Source of the DNA: Candidatus Aminicenantota bacterium
GTDB taxonomy: Bacteria; Acidobacteriota; Aminicenantia; Aminicenantales; UBA4085
NCBI GenBank assembly: GCA_017883285.1
Contig: JADGNV010000013.1
Location: 1-64,000 of the forward strand
Length of the DNA: 64,000 nucleotides
Reading direction: 5' to 3'
Of this stretch, positions 17,027 to 26,013 are shown piece by piece. Below the pieces are notes generated by a model, which was given only the letters and a program-made list of their open reading frames with translations, was not told the origin of the DNA and made no database searches. A program made the translations under genes and the position numbers. The first letter of the stretch is position 1. Every line of letters starts with the position of its first letter.

Positions 17027-17506
17027 TCAAATCGTCCTTATGGTCTTGGCTGGAACGCCGGCCGCGAACGACCTTGAGGAGACGTCTTTGGTCACCACCG
17101 AGCCGGCGCCAATGACGGAATAATCACCGATTGTGATAGGGCCGATGATAATAGCCCCGCTCCCGATATAGCAGCCCCTTCCAATCACAATATCCCGACC
17201 GTTTTCGGGGACATAATGCAAGGGCCGATTCTCTCTCTCCGCTTCTCCAATATGGTAGTGTTTGCCGGTCAAAACCATCACGTCTTCGCCGAAGACGGTT
17301 TCTTTCCCGATGACGATCCGTCCTGACCGTGTGTTGAAGTAACAAGATTTTGGAATGTTCTTTTTCGCGTTTTCCAGATCTTCGATTAGCAAAGGATTCT
17401 GGCCCTGCGCGAGGCAGTGTTTGTTTATTCGCAAATCATACAGCTCCGCCAGATGCCATGCGATCGGCTTGAAGGTCAATAATAGTCTTTGGATAAATTC
17501 GTGCAA
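17027..17506 (-). CDS. Left-handed beta-helix (hexapeptide) acyltransferase
   Basis: A 159-residue acyltransferase. Imperfect hexapeptide repeats run from SGRIVIGKETVFGEDVMVLTG to VIGAGSVVTKDVSSRSFAAG and end in the typical AAGVPAKTIRTI tail. The LTGKHYHIG segment carries the likely catalytic His. The family O- or N-acetylates sugars in the cytoplasm. The apparent start is TTG (17506), preceded only by a weak SD. It lies between the aldolase and the cytidylyltransferase, so an acetylated sugar acid or amino sugar is a reasonable target. Confidence 0.85.
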   Translation of the reverse strand: MHEFIQRLLLTFKPIAWHLAELYDLRINKHCLAQGQNPLLIEDLENAKKNIPKSCYFNTRSGRIVIGKETVFGEDVMVLTGKHYHIGEAERENRPLHYVPENGRDIVIGRGCYIGSGAIIIGPITIGDYSVIGAGSVVTKDVSSRSFAAGVPAKTIRTI

Positions 17507-17513
17507 CAGAGAC

Positions 17514-18275
17514 TCAACTTCTTTTAATTTTCTTCATTCGTTCTCGACAAGCGGTCCCCAAGAAAAGAAAGTCTGTGCCGAAAGCGAGGAAACGATAGCC
17601 GGCCTCGATCTTTTCTTGAAGCAAGCGGACAACGGGCTGAACGATATGGTACCCCAAGGGCTTCCCGGCTCCTTTGGAAATTCGCTCATAGGATTGGAGC
17701 TGCTCTTGAACATCCTCGTCATCAAAGCGGCCTGGTTTTCCCAACGAGCCCGAAAGATCGTAAGGACCGATGATCGTGGCATCGATTCCGTCGACATCGA
17801 GGATCTCTTGGAGATGGTGGATCGCTCCAACATGTTCGATCTGCGCGATGACCACGGACTCTCGGTTTATCCAGCGAGCGTATTCTTCGAATTTGAAACC
17901 GTATCCTTGAGCCCGGGCCAAGCCCACCCCGCGATTACCAAAAGGGGGATAACGCACGGCCCGGACAGCAGCTTCCGCTTGTTCTTTCGTGTTCACCATG
18001 GGGACGATCACCCCTTGGGCGCCCGCGTCCATTACGCGTTTGATCAAGTTTGGGTCGTTGGAAGTCAGCCGAACCAGAGGGATCACTTTCTTTAGATCGA
18101 TGATGCGGATGAGATCTTCCGCTTCTCGGATCGTGATGGCACTGTGCTCGAGGTCGACGACCAGCCAATCGAAGCCGGCATCGGCCATGATCTCCGGAAT
18201 GGCCGGATGTGCAAGATTGATCCAGGAGCCGATCGTCAGCTCATTTTTCTTTAATCGGTTTTTCAAGCTTTCCAT
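17514..18275 (-). CDS. HpcH/HpaI-family class II pyruvate aldolase
   Basis: A 253-residue metal-dependent aldolase. IGSWINLAHPAIPEIMADAGFD and VVDLEHSAI are family hallmarks. The conserved Arg is in LVRLTSND, and the metal ligands are Glu in IAQIEHVGAI and Asp in IIGPYDLSGS. Relatives such as 2-keto-3-deoxyrhamnonate aldolase cleave, or form, 2-keto-3-deoxy acids from pyruvate and an aldehyde. The ATG at 18275 has AAGGG nine bases upstream; ATG 18281 is close and also possible. Next to a KdsB-like CMP-sugar-acid synthetase, it could supply an unusual ulosonic acid, which is inference. Confidence 0.85.
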   Translation of the reverse strand: MESLKNRLKKNELTIGSWINLAHPAIPEIMADAGFDWLVVDLEHSAITIREAEDLIRIIDLKKVIPLVRLTSNDPNLIKRVMDAGAQGVIVPMVNTKEQAEAAVRAVRYPPFGNRGVGLARAQGYGFKFEEYARWINRESVVIAQIEHVGAIHHLQEILDVDGIDATIIGPYDLSGSLGKPGRFDDEDVQEQLQSYERISKGAGKPLGYHIVQPVVRLLQEKIEAGYRFLAFGTDFLFLGTACRERMKKIKRS

Positions 18276-18280
18276 GGGCA

Positions 18281-19765
18281 TCAACCCTTCAACGCCGAAG
18301 GAGCGAGGCGTTTCACGATTCCCGCGATTTTTCCTTTTTCTCGACCGTTTAGAACGGAGACATACAGGAAGAGGAGAAAAAGGGCGACGAAGGCGCTTTT
18401 CATGGCGAGCGCTATAAGGAAGGAATGAAAGAACAGGAGGGAGTTGACGATGATGATGAACAGTCCGGCGGCAAGGACCTTGACTAACCGGATGCTTTCT
18501 ATTTCAATCTTGAACAATCGATTGGAAATGAAATATACAAGAGCGATGGTAACGGCAAACGTAAGCAGAATATTATAGGCGGCAGCCATGTATCCGAATC
18601 TTGGTATCAACAGATAATTGAGAGACGCATTGAACACGACACTCACCCAAAAAATGATCGCATGATAGTAGATTTTTCGGGAGAAGTAAATACCATTGTC
18701 GATAATGTTGATTACGCCGTAGATCAAATGGGCCAGCATGACGATGGGGATGATCTTGTAAGCGACAATATAGTCTTTTTGTCCCGAGATCAACTTCAGC
18801 AGTTCATGGGAAAATAGAGAGATAGCCACGGTGATGAACGTTCCGATAACGAAATAATAGGTCAGGATAAGCCGATAGAGTTCGCGTGCGTTGGAATCGT
18901 GACGATATTCCATCCTCATCGGCGCATAAATCTGGCTGAAAGGAAGAATGAAGAGGATGTGGATCATCGTTCCGAGTTTATATCCCAGAGTATAGATCCC
19001 GACGTCACCAAGCGTACCGTATTTATTGATGAACAATTTGTCGATCGAAGTCATCAAGTAATATCCAAGTCCGATGAAAATCGTCGGAAGGCCGAATTGG
19101 AGTTGCACCTTAAGTTCATGTTTGGAGAGGTGCCAACCAAACGAAGTTCTGGAGAAAAGAAACAGACAAAAAAATAAAATGATTTGATTGATAAGATCGC
19201 CCAGGATTGGTGCCATGACGCCCATTTTCAACTTCGTTAAAAAGGTCGTGATCAGCGAAACGGATAAGAAGAGCGACAAGAGATTCAGGGAGATGACGTG
19301 TTTGGATTTTCGCTGGAAACGGAGAATGATATAAAAGAGGGCGTTGATGAAGGCTATGGCCGAGGAGGTCAGAATCAAGAAAACATGAAGGGCGTATTTT
19401 TCGTTTTGGAAGAGCCATGTCGATAATTGAAAACGGAGAACAAAGGCCAAAATAATCTGCGCTACCGCTCCGGAAAGGCAAATGACCAGCGACGTCGTTG
19501 CGGTTTTTTTCCGTTCCGGACCTTCTGGATAGTCGAAATAGGATCGAGCGAGAGCGGACGAAGCGCCCAGAAAGAGGACGGACCCGGCGATAGTGGCGCA
19601 GAGCTGGAGAAGAGCGAGTGTTCCGTATATATTCGGCGAGTAATAACGCGTGTAAAGAGGGATCAGGATGAATCCAAGGGCAGTCTGCAATACCGATCCC
19701 ATTCCATATATCAGAGTATGGCTGACCGCTTCTCTGATTTTTGCCGACAGGCTTTTTTCGGTCAT
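18281..19765 (-). CDS. wzx: Wzx-type polysaccharide flippase (MOP superfamily)
   Basis: A 494-residue integral membrane protein with about 12-14 hydrophobic segments, the length and layout of Wzx/RfbX O-antigen flippases. The N-terminal VSHTLIYGMGSVLQTALGFILIPLYTRYYSP resembles the first helix pair of this family (key part GSVLQTALGFILIPLYTRY). It would move the undecaprenyl-diphosphate-linked repeat unit across the inner membrane. No Wzy polymerase or WecA/WbaP-type initiating transferase is recognisable in the window, so those must lie elsewhere. It is translationally close to the aldolase gene; a 120-base gap separates it from wzz. Confidence 0.9.
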   Translation of the reverse strand: MTEKSLSAKIREAVSHTLIYGMGSVLQTALGFILIPLYTRYYSPNIYGTLALLQLCATIAGSVLFLGASSALARSYFDYPEGPERKKTATTSLVICLSGAVAQIILAFVLRFQLSTWLFQNEKYALHVFLILTSSAIAFINALFYIILRFQRKSKHVISLNLLSLFLSVSLITTFLTKLKMGVMAPILGDLINQIILFFCLFLFSRTSFGWHLSKHELKVQLQFGLPTIFIGLGYYLMTSIDKLFINKYGTLGDVGIYTLGYKLGTMIHILFILPFSQIYAPMRMEYRHDSNARELYRLILTYYFVIGTFITVAISLFSHELLKLISGQKDYIVAYKIIPIVMLAHLIYGVINIIDNGIYFSRKIYYHAIIFWVSVVFNASLNYLLIPRFGYMAAAYNILLTFAVTIALVYFISNRLFKIEIESIRLVKVLAAGLFIIIVNSLLFFHSFLIALAMKSAFVALFLLFLYVSVLNGREKGKIAGIVKRLAPSALKG

Positions 19766-19885
19766 TTGGATTAGATACTAGTTTTAGAACCAAGTTTGAT
19801 ACGGCCAGATGGCAAAAATCTCATAACCGGCTCTCATCCATATGGATAAGACATATCGAGACTTCGAAGAGCCTGTTTTCTTCTT

Positions 19886-21160
19886 CTACTTTTTTAATCG
19901 AAATCTTGTGTTTTCTTTTATAATTTTTTCTCGGAAAAACACAATTCCAACCGAGAGACAAAATCCGATAAATCCGGCGAGCAGGACATTCTGTTTTTTA
20001 TTTGGAGAAACGGGGCTGAATGACGGTGTCGGCTCCTTAATGAGCTGGGTATAATCGATTCGATTTTTTTTATCTTCAGAAAGCTTGATATCATTCTTAA
20101 GATTGCTGATATTATTGCCGACTCCAAGTATGCCATTTTTAATATTCTCGATTCCCGTTTTCATTGATTCAATCTCGGTCTGATTCGAATCCATTCCCGT
20201 TCGAATCTGACTGATTTGATTATCGATTTGGCGCAATGCCTCCATTTTGCCTTGGATGGATTGAGCTAGGCTTTCACGGTTCAATCGCTCGGCGCTCACT
20301 TTATCTTCGAGCGAATTATAATATCGCAAGTTCTGCTGAACTTCATTGGAATAGAGAAGCAGGGCAAGGGCATCGGTCCCAGTTTTTTGTTCGGCCAAAG
20401 CCTTCCGCTGCTGCTTTTCCAGTTCGTCGATACGGGTCTTAACCGACTTCATTTCTTCAAAAACACCTAGAATCCGTTCTTCGGTGATTTTAAGCCTACT
20501 TTTATCGGATTCGATTTCGTTATTGAGTTTTTCCTTCTCGATCTTTTTCGAGTCGATATCAAACTCTTTAAGCTTGATTCCATTTTGCCGGATCTTGATT
20601 TCGTTCTGCGTCGTGATAATAGCGTTTTCCCGCGATTTGATTTCATTTTCGAGATCGAGGATTCTATTTTTCGTTCCTTCGACTTGAGTGTTTAGGCTAT
20701 TGATTTCGACATCAATCTTCCTATCGAAATCGCTTTTTAGGTGGTTGAAGAGCGCCATGAGAATCTGCCGCCCTATCTGGGGATCTTTATCGCGGATAGA
20801 AACACGGATGAGGTTGGTGTCGCGCAGGTTTTCGGCTTTAATTTTCGGGAATTCGCGGTCCGCAATATTGAGCTCGGCCCCGATGAGAGAATTGTAGGAT
20901 CCTTCCATGATCTGGCTAGCGATTTGCTTCGGTTCGGCAACGAGAACCTGTTTGAATTCACCTGCCTGATTCTGAGTCAGAAATTTGCTCGGAATGATGA
21001 TGGCGTCCACTTCCCAAACTTTCGGAAGACCAAAACTCCAAATTGCGACGACAATAACTAAAACTAACGTCGGGATGATGATCTGCCATCGCCGTTTCCA
21101 GGCAAGGGTGAAGTACTCCATCAGATTGATGTTCTCATATTCCATTTCTTCTTGTTGCAT
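19886..21160 (-). CDS. wzz: Wzz-type chain-length determinant / polysaccharide co-polymerase
   Basis: A 424-residue inner-membrane protein. NLMEYFTLAWKRRWQIIIPTLVLVIVVAIW gives the Wzz-domain start and first membrane helix (residues about 20-45), KVWEVDAIIIPSKF the conserved strand after it. Residues about 150-380 are a long periplasmic coiled coil rich in Glu, Lys, Ile and Asn. PTPSFSPVSPNKKQNVLLAGFIGFCLSVGIVFF is the Pro-rich segment and second helix. It would set O-antigen or capsule chain length. There is no cytoplasmic tyrosine kinase domain. As the first gene of the minus-strand cluster, it marks the operon head; AAGGA precedes the ATG. Confidence 0.9.
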   Translation of the reverse strand: MQQEEMEYENINLMEYFTLAWKRRWQIIIPTLVLVIVVAIWSFGLPKVWEVDAIIIPSKFLTQNQAGEFKQVLVAEPKQIASQIMEGSYNSLIGAELNIADREFPKIKAENLRDTNLIRVSIRDKDPQIGRQILMALFNHLKSDFDRKIDVEINSLNTQVEGTKNRILDLENEIKSRENAIITTQNEIKIRQNGIKLKEFDIDSKKIEKEKLNNEIESDKSRLKITEERILGVFEEMKSVKTRIDELEKQQRKALAEQKTGTDALALLLYSNEVQQNLRYYNSLEDKVSAERLNRESLAQSIQGKMEALRQIDNQISQIRTGMDSNQTEIESMKTGIENIKNGILGVGNNISNLKNDIKLSEDKKNRIDYTQLIKEPTPSFSPVSPNKKQNVLLAGFIGFCLSVGIVFFREKIIKENTRFRLKK

Positions 21161-21221
21161 AAAACAATCCTTGAATTTAATATCAGCTTGAGTTTAGCAC
21201 GACTAAGAAAAAGAAAAAAGT

Positions 21222-21704
21222 TCAGCGTTGTTCGCCGATGATGCAATTGAGCTTATAATTGCCGTAGCCAGCGATAGGATCGCGACCGACTTTCTGCCAA
21301 TCTCCATCTGGAAGGAAAGTCGCCTTGGCGAAGCATTTTTTCGTCTCGGCGCCGGGGAGGACATCTTCCGAGGAGACGAAATGCAAAGTGAAGCTGTGAT
21401 AGACCTTTGGCTTGGCGGCGATGACTTCGTCGAGTGCCGCCTTGGAAATTTCCTCGAGTTTAGCTTTGATAGGACGCCCCTGGACCCGGATCCAATAGAA
21501 TCGATTGATCGTTGGAAATCCGATCGAATCAGTTTTGAGGACTTTGATAGGCACCCCAGTGAGAGACGACACTTTTGCTTCATCGATTTCAGAAACAACC
21601 AAGACGGACGTAGACGATTCCGGAGCCGGGCCGCTTTTATTGCAGGCAGCGACGACAAGTCCGGTTGCGATAAGTCCCCCCAGAAGAAACATATTCCCTT
21701 TCAT
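21222..21704 (-). CDS. Small predicted lipoprotein
   Basis: A 160-residue protein with a lipoprotein signal: charged start MKGN, hydrophobic stretch to residue 20 and a lipobox ending VVAAC, so Cys21 would be lipidated. I recognise no domain in the mature part. Two further cysteines (KKCFAK and LNCIIG) near the C-terminus could form a disulfide. GAAGGAGG just upstream of ATG 21704 is a strong ribosome binding site. It is preceded by a leader of about 280 bases and a near-consensus promoter, and followed by wzz after 61 bases. A role in envelope polysaccharide assembly is possible only by location. Confidence 0.75.
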   Translation of the reverse strand: MKGNMFLLGGLIATGLVVAACNKSGPAPESSTSVLVVSEIDEAKVSSLTGVPIKVLKTDSIGFPTINRFYWIRVQGRPIKAKLEEISKAALDEVIAAKPKVYHSFTLHFVSSEDVLPGAETKKCFAKATFLPDGDWQKVGRDPIAGYGNYKLNCIIGEQR

Positions 21705-21986
21705 AACCCACCTCCTTCAGCCATCAGTTGACGGCCAATCGGTCCCCCGATCAGAACGAAAAATATTTATTAACAAAAACGAAGAAAATAAGCAAGCTAC
21801 CGCCATTGGATGGATGACGCGTCGAGCGCTTTCATCTCTCTAATGGCCCTTATAAACAGTCAGCCAAATCAAGACGAGCCTAATCGCCGCTCCGGAAAAA
21901 AATGCTGATGATTCCGCCTATCTTGGGAGTAAAATAGCTTTCAACATGCTGTTAAAAAGCACCTTTCTCCAGTTCCCAAAGAAGCG
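21705..21986 (-). promoter_or_regulatory. Long untranslated leader of lipoprotein gene
   Basis: About 280 bases separate the predicted transcription start from the lipoprotein ATG. No convincing ORF is seen. AT-rich and GC-rich blocks alternate and several short complementary stretches are visible, so a structured leader or small RNA is possible. I could not match it to a known riboswitch class by eye. Confidence 0.4.
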
Positions 21987-21992
21987 AAATAT

Positions 21993-22021
21993 ATTTTATC
22001 TATATGGGGGGATGACGTCAA
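21993..22021 (-). promoter_or_regulatory. Sigma-70-type promoter for lipoprotein (and possibly wzz operon)
   Basis: On the minus strand: -35 TTGACG (22016-22021), 17-base spacer, -10 TAAAAT (21993-21998). Both boxes match consensus at five of six positions. It points toward the lipoprotein gene and the glycan cluster beyond. Confidence 0.7.
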
Positions 22022-22093
22022 GAAAATCTTGCTAATTCCAAATCTTTTTCCTTCCAAAATACCATATTCTAGGAGTTAATTTTTCTTCCTTAT

Positions 22094-24280
22094 TTATTCC
22101 CACCCGGCCCCGCCCAGGAAATCCGTCGTTTTCCCGATATTGCCCAGGCCGAGGGAAAATTTGATTTGAAACTCGGGCTTGTCCCGGAAAAAGTAGATCC
22201 TCACATCTGCTTTGAAATCCAGGCATTGGTAGTGATAGACCAGGCTTGCCGCCGAATACATCATCTGCTTGTCGGAAATGTTGTAGTCGATCTCCGCCCG
22301 GGCGTCCAGGTTGAGGGGAGCGATCTTCGCGCCGCCCGCCAGGCTTATCTGGTGGCGGTCATAGTAGATGCTCTTATAATAGGGAAACGTGCTTTTGTAC
22401 CAGTTGACGTTCAAGAACAGATCGTCCGACGGCACACCGAGATTCGCTCCCAGACGGATGCTCGAGAAAGTCTTGAAGTATGTGTTGTAGCTCATGCTGA
22501 AATCGAAGCTGTACTTTTCTCCGGGATAGAACCGGACGTAGCTCGCCAGCTCGGAAAAACGCGGAATCACGCCATTGATGGGAGGATAATAGCTCATGGG
22601 ACTATTTTCGGGCGATAGATAATACGTCTGGTTGAGCCCCCACGTAAATATTTCCCGGGGCGTGGCCCCCGTCTTGAGAAGAAAATGATTCGTCAGGCCG
22701 TAGGTCAATTGATGATATCGGAAAAGGGGATAAGCGGTGACGATTTTCTCCGAATTCACCGTGAGGCTTTCATATCGATACGTGATCGACGGCTCGATGA
22801 TGTGCTTCAAGCGTTTCAGGCTTTTGTTTTCGCTGTCTACCGCCCCGCCCAAGTCCCAGATCCTATAAAAAACGGGGCCGATGAATTCCATATTCAGAGC
22901 ATAATTCGAAGTCAGGACGGGCGTATCGACGATGCCTACCCCTGGCTTCAAGCTCTGCCAGGAGTATTTGAGGTTGCTTTCCACAGAAAAATTCGCCGTT
23001 AACCAAGGGATACCGTTGAACGGGAGGCTCAAGGAAGGATTGAGGGAAAAATCCTGGCTTTTAAGCTGTGTCTCCGACTTGTATTGGGTGTCCCAGCCGT
23101 ATTGCCAGCGATTGAAAGATGATGAAAAAGACAAAAAGAGGGGACCCAACAATTTCATCTTGAACGAATCGAAGTTGATCTGGGGCAGGGATCGGGTGAT
23201 CAGCGAGCTATTGTTGACGGCGGGGAAGCTCGTCTCGAATTGGGCGGCCCGGATGCTGAAGCTGAACGTATTCCACGATTTCGAGACATAGATCTGCGAA
23301 CTTTTATTGAATACTAGAGCCCGCTGAAGATCGTTGTCGAATTCGCGCAAAAACTCGAAGGAACTCTGGTAATCCACGGCAGCCACGAGACTGAAGCCTC
23401 CTGGCAAAGCCTGGCTGTGGTTCCAGCGGATGATGTAGGCGTCCGCGGGCGTTGGTACGCCTTCCTGCGGCTTGAAAGTGAAATAATAAAGGTGAGCGTT
23501 GCCGTTCGTTCCGCCCGGAAAAATGTAGCGGGATTCCAATCCGCCGCCGACGCCCTTGCTGGCATAATAATCCAGGCTGAACGTGGCGTCCATGTTCCGG
23601 GCGATCGCCCAGTAGAAGGCCTCGGAGAAGCGCAGGCCCTTGGTCTGCGAGTATCCGACCAGAGGCATCAGGAACCCCGTCGCCCGCTCCTGGTCGAGCG
23701 GGTAGCGCATGTAGGGCCAGTAGAAGATCGGTATGCCCTTCACCGTGAAGACGGCCCCCCACATCTCCACATAGTCGTCCTTCTTGAAGTTCGCCCGGGA
23801 GAACGAGAACTTCCAACGGGGGACGGGCTGGGCGCAGGAGGTGAACGAGCCCGCGCTCATGCTGTAAAGATTGTCCGCCTTGCGCTCGATCGCATCCGAC
23901 TCGTAGCGGATGGTCGGTTGGATGAGACCCACGCCCTTGACGAGCGACCCCTGGTCGCTGTCCATGTTGAACGCCAGGCTCTCGGCGCTCAGGACCTCGG
24001 CGGGAAATTCGAGGACGACGTGGCCGACGGCCGTGACGTCCTTGGTCTTCATGTTGAGGTCGACACGGTCGGCCGAAAGCTTGAGCCCTCGGTAAAGAAT
24101 CTCCACGTCGCCCGTCAGGATGACCTTGTCGGGGTCCCCCGACGGACGCTCCTGCGTCCGGGACGAGAACTTGATCTCCGAGGATTGGGTGGCGGCGGCG
24201 GTTTGGGCATGGAGCGCGCCCGCCGTGAAGACGAAAACAAGGATCAGGGACGCGGAAAGAGCGCGAAAAAAGCGGGGCAT
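22094..24280 (-). CDS. lptD: LPS-assembly outer-membrane protein LptD
   Basis: A 728-residue LptD (OstA/Imp) homologue that, with LptE, inserts LPS into the outer leaflet of the outer membrane. The signal peptide runs from MPRFFRALSASLI to about AGALHAQ. An OstA/LptA-like jellyroll follows (KVILTGDVEILYRGLKLSADRV), then IPIFYWPYMRYPLDQERATGFLMP, a strongly conserved LptD segment, and a long beta-barrel rich in alternating aromatic residues. The C-terminus ends in W-E rather than the usual aromatic last residue. The ATG at 24280 is chosen because the in-frame extension upstream to 24370 is encoded by an interspersed repeat. Confidence 0.93.
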   Translation of the reverse strand: MPRFFRALSASLILVFVFTAGALHAQTAAATQSSEIKFSSRTQERPSGDPDKVILTGDVEILYRGLKLSADRVDLNMKTKDVTAVGHVVLEFPAEVLSAESLAFNMDSDQGSLVKGVGLIQPTIRYESDAIERKADNLYSMSAGSFTSCAQPVPRWKFSFSRANFKKDDYVEMWGAVFTVKGIPIFYWPYMRYPLDQERATGFLMPLVGYSQTKGLRFSEAFYWAIARNMDATFSLDYYASKGVGGGLESRYIFPGGTNGNAHLYYFTFKPQEGVPTPADAYIIRWNHSQALPGGFSLVAAVDYQSSFEFLREFDNDLQRALVFNKSSQIYVSKSWNTFSFSIRAAQFETSFPAVNNSSLITRSLPQINFDSFKMKLLGPLFLSFSSSFNRWQYGWDTQYKSETQLKSQDFSLNPSLSLPFNGIPWLTANFSVESNLKYSWQSLKPGVGIVDTPVLTSNYALNMEFIGPVFYRIWDLGGAVDSENKSLKRLKHIIEPSITYRYESLTVNSEKIVTAYPLFRYHQLTYGLTNHFLLKTGATPREIFTWGLNQTYYLSPENSPMSYYPPINGVIPRFSELASYVRFYPGEKYSFDFSMSYNTYFKTFSSIRLGANLGVPSDDLFLNVNWYKSTFPYYKSIYYDRHQISLAGGAKIAPLNLDARAEIDYNISDKQMMYSAASLVYHYQCLDFKADVRIYFFRDKPEFQIKFSLGLGNIGKTTDFLGGAGWE

Positions 24281-24281
24281 G

Positions 24282-24360
24282 TCATTCCGAGCGGTGCGAG
24301 GAATCTCCTCGCCTTCCTCGTCAGGCCGCATGGGATCCCTCGCATAGCTCGGGATGACAC
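24282..24360. repeat. Family A palindromic intergenic repeat (lptD-rmlB)
   Basis: Starts TGTCATTCCGAGCGGTGCGA and ends with the inverted form GCTCGGGATGACA. The same pattern recurs at about ten intergenic sites from 24 to 38 kb. Here it makes a spurious N-terminal extension to the lptD reading frame. Confidence 0.8.
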
Positions 24361-24366
24361 GCCGGT

Positions 24367-25422
24367 TCACTTCCGATCTTTATATTGAACTTCATAAAAC
24401 GCCTTGTACTCGGCGCTCTTCTCCTTGATCTTGCGCCACCAGGCCTCGTTCTCGACGTACCAGCGGACCGTGCGCTCCAGGCCGGCCTCGAACTCCACTT
24501 CGCGCCGCCAGCCCAGGGCTTTGATCTTGCGGCAATCCACGGCGTAGCGCCGGTCGTGCCCCAGCCGGTCGGGAACGAAGGTGATCAGGTCGCGCGGCTT
24601 GCCCAGGCGCTTGACGATCCGGCGGGCGACCTCGATGTTCTTCCGTTCGTCGTTCGCCCCGATGTTGTAGGCCTCCCCGGCGGCCCCGGCCCGGGCCACG
24701 AGCTCGATCGCCCGGCAGTTGTCCTCGACGAACAGCCAGTCGCGGACGTTCGCCCCCTTGCCGTAGAGCGGCAGGAGCCGGCCCTCCAGGGCGTTGGTGA
24801 TGAAAAGGGGGATGAACTTTTCGGGATATTGATAGGGCCCATAGTTGTTGCTCGGCCGGACGATCATGACCGGTGTGCCGTACGTCACGTGATAAGCGTA
24901 AGCCAGCCTGTCCGCGCCCGTCTTGCTGGCGGAATAGGGGGAGGACGGATTGAGGGGGGCGGACTCCTTGAAAAACCCCTCGTCGCGGCTGCCGTAGACC
25001 TCGTCCGTGGAGACGTGGAGGAAGAATTCGACGGCGGGCGTGCGGCGCACGGCCTCGAGGAGGACATATGTTCCATGGACGTCGGTCATGACGAACTCAC
25101 CGGCGTCGAGGATCGAGCGGTCGACGTGGGTCTCGGCCGCGAAATGGAAGACGCCCTGGACGTGCTCCAGGATGCCGCCGACGAGCTCACGGTCCCGGAT
25201 GTCGCCCCGAATGAACTCGTAGCGGACGTCGCAAGCGACGTCGCTCAGGTTGTCGAGGTTTCCGGCATAAGTCAGCTTGTCGAGGTTGACGATCCGAATG
25301 TTCGGATAGCGGGCCAGCAGGAACCGAATGAAGTTGCTGCCGATGAACCCCGCCCCGCCGGTGACGAGGACGGTCTTGCCGTCGAGGCAGCGCTGGGGAG
25401 AGGCTTTAGGGGCTGACTTCAT
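24367..25422 (-). CDS. rmlB: dTDP-glucose 4,6-dehydratase
   Basis: A 351-residue extended SDR that makes dTDP-4-keto-6-deoxyglucose. LVTGGAGFIGSNFIRFLL near residue 19, FAAETHVDRSI, STDEVYGS (the catalytic Asp-Glu pair typical of RmlB), PYSASKTGADRL (Tyr and Lys) and VRPSNNYGPYQYPEKFIPLF are all present. It supplies the substrate for the FdtA/FdtB-type branch in the glycan cluster. AAAGGATGG precedes the ATG. An rmlC-like gene and rmlA lie upstream in the same direction, but each gap holds an inverted repeat. No rmlD is seen, so L-rhamnose synthesis is not supported by this window. Confidence 0.96.
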   Translation of the reverse strand: MKSAPKASPQRCLDGKTVLVTGGAGFIGSNFIRFLLARYPNIRIVNLDKLTYAGNLDNLSDVACDVRYEFIRGDIRDRELVGGILEHVQGVFHFAAETHVDRSILDAGEFVMTDVHGTYVLLEAVRRTPAVEFFLHVSTDEVYGSRDEGFFKESAPLNPSSPYSASKTGADRLAYAYHVTYGTPVMIVRPSNNYGPYQYPEKFIPLFITNALEGRLLPLYGKGANVRDWLFVEDNCRAIELVARAGAAGEAYNIGANDERKNIEVARRIVKRLGKPRDLITFVPDRLGHDRRYAVDCRKIKALGWRREVEFEAGLERTVRWYVENEAWWRKIKEKSAEYKAFYEVQYKDRK

Positions 25423-25442
25423 GTTTCCATCCTTTCCAGTTT

Positions 25443-25533
25443 GGGGTCAGGTCTTAACATTTAACAAATTTGACCCGGCCTGACCCTTTGGTGTCAGGCC
25501 TCGCCATAAACGTCAAGAGTTAAGACCTGACCC
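25443..25533. repeat. Family B inverted repeat, copy 1
   Basis: A 91-base element with near-perfect ends GGGGTCAGGTCTTAAC and GTTAAGACCTGACCC. Its reverse complement aligns over the full length with the element at 39033-39124, so the two copies are in opposite orientation. The look is that of a REP/BIME or MITE-type element; no transposase of its own is present. Confidence 0.85.
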
Positions 25534-25537
25534 TCGT

Positions 25538-25993
25538 TTATCCGTCCTTCCGACTCCAGTCGTAGGGAATGCCGCCCGTGTGCGGATCGAGTCGCTGCTC
25601 GTCGGGCTTCTTGTAGTCATATATTTCGGTCTGGGCGTTGACGACGATCGCCTCCTCAGGGCCGACGCATTTCCAGCCGTGCCAGATGCCGGCCGGGATA
25701 TGGATGAGGATCGGATTGTGGATGCCCATGAAGAATTCGTCGATCTCCTCGAACGTCGGCGACCCTTTCCGCGCGTCGCGAAGCACGACCTTGACCATGC
25801 CCGCGACACAGGCCATGTTGTCGGCCTGCTTCTCGTGCTTGTGCCAGGCTTTAACGACGTCGGGATAGGTGGTCGTCATGTAGACCTGGCCAAACTTCTC
25901 GAAGGCCTCATCGTCCGCCCGCAAGATTTCCATCAGGCGGCCGCGCTCGTCTGAAATAACCTTGAGCTTCTTGATTTTCACGCCGTCAATCAT
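25538..25993 (-). CDS. RmlC-like short cupin epimerase
   Basis: A 151-residue cupin of the dTDP-4-dehydrorhamnose 3,5-epimerase superfamily: KLKVISDERGRLMEILRADD, YPDVVKAWHKHEKQ with the His-rich segment, and ILIHIPAGIWHGWK. Like the protein at 1239-1682 it is the short form, 30-40 residues shorter than classical RmlC. It is flanked by rmlB and rmlA, so a dTDP-4-keto-6-deoxysugar is the likely substrate. The missing rmlD leaves the final product unclear. It may epimerise C3 only. Confidence 0.83.
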   Translation of the reverse strand: MIDGVKIKKLKVISDERGRLMEILRADDEAFEKFGQVYMTTTYPDVVKAWHKHEKQADNMACVAGMVKVVLRDARKGSPTFEEIDEFFMGIHNPILIHIPAGIWHGWKCVGPEEAIVVNAQTEIYDYKKPDEQRLDPHTGGIPYDWSRKDG

Positions 25994-26013
25994 ACTATCG
26001 CTCCTCCCCTAGT

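Noticed and set aside
24281-24370. N-terminal extension of lptD upstream of the signal peptide
   Set aside because: The extra codons come from a family A repeat and would place about 30 polar residues before the signal peptide.
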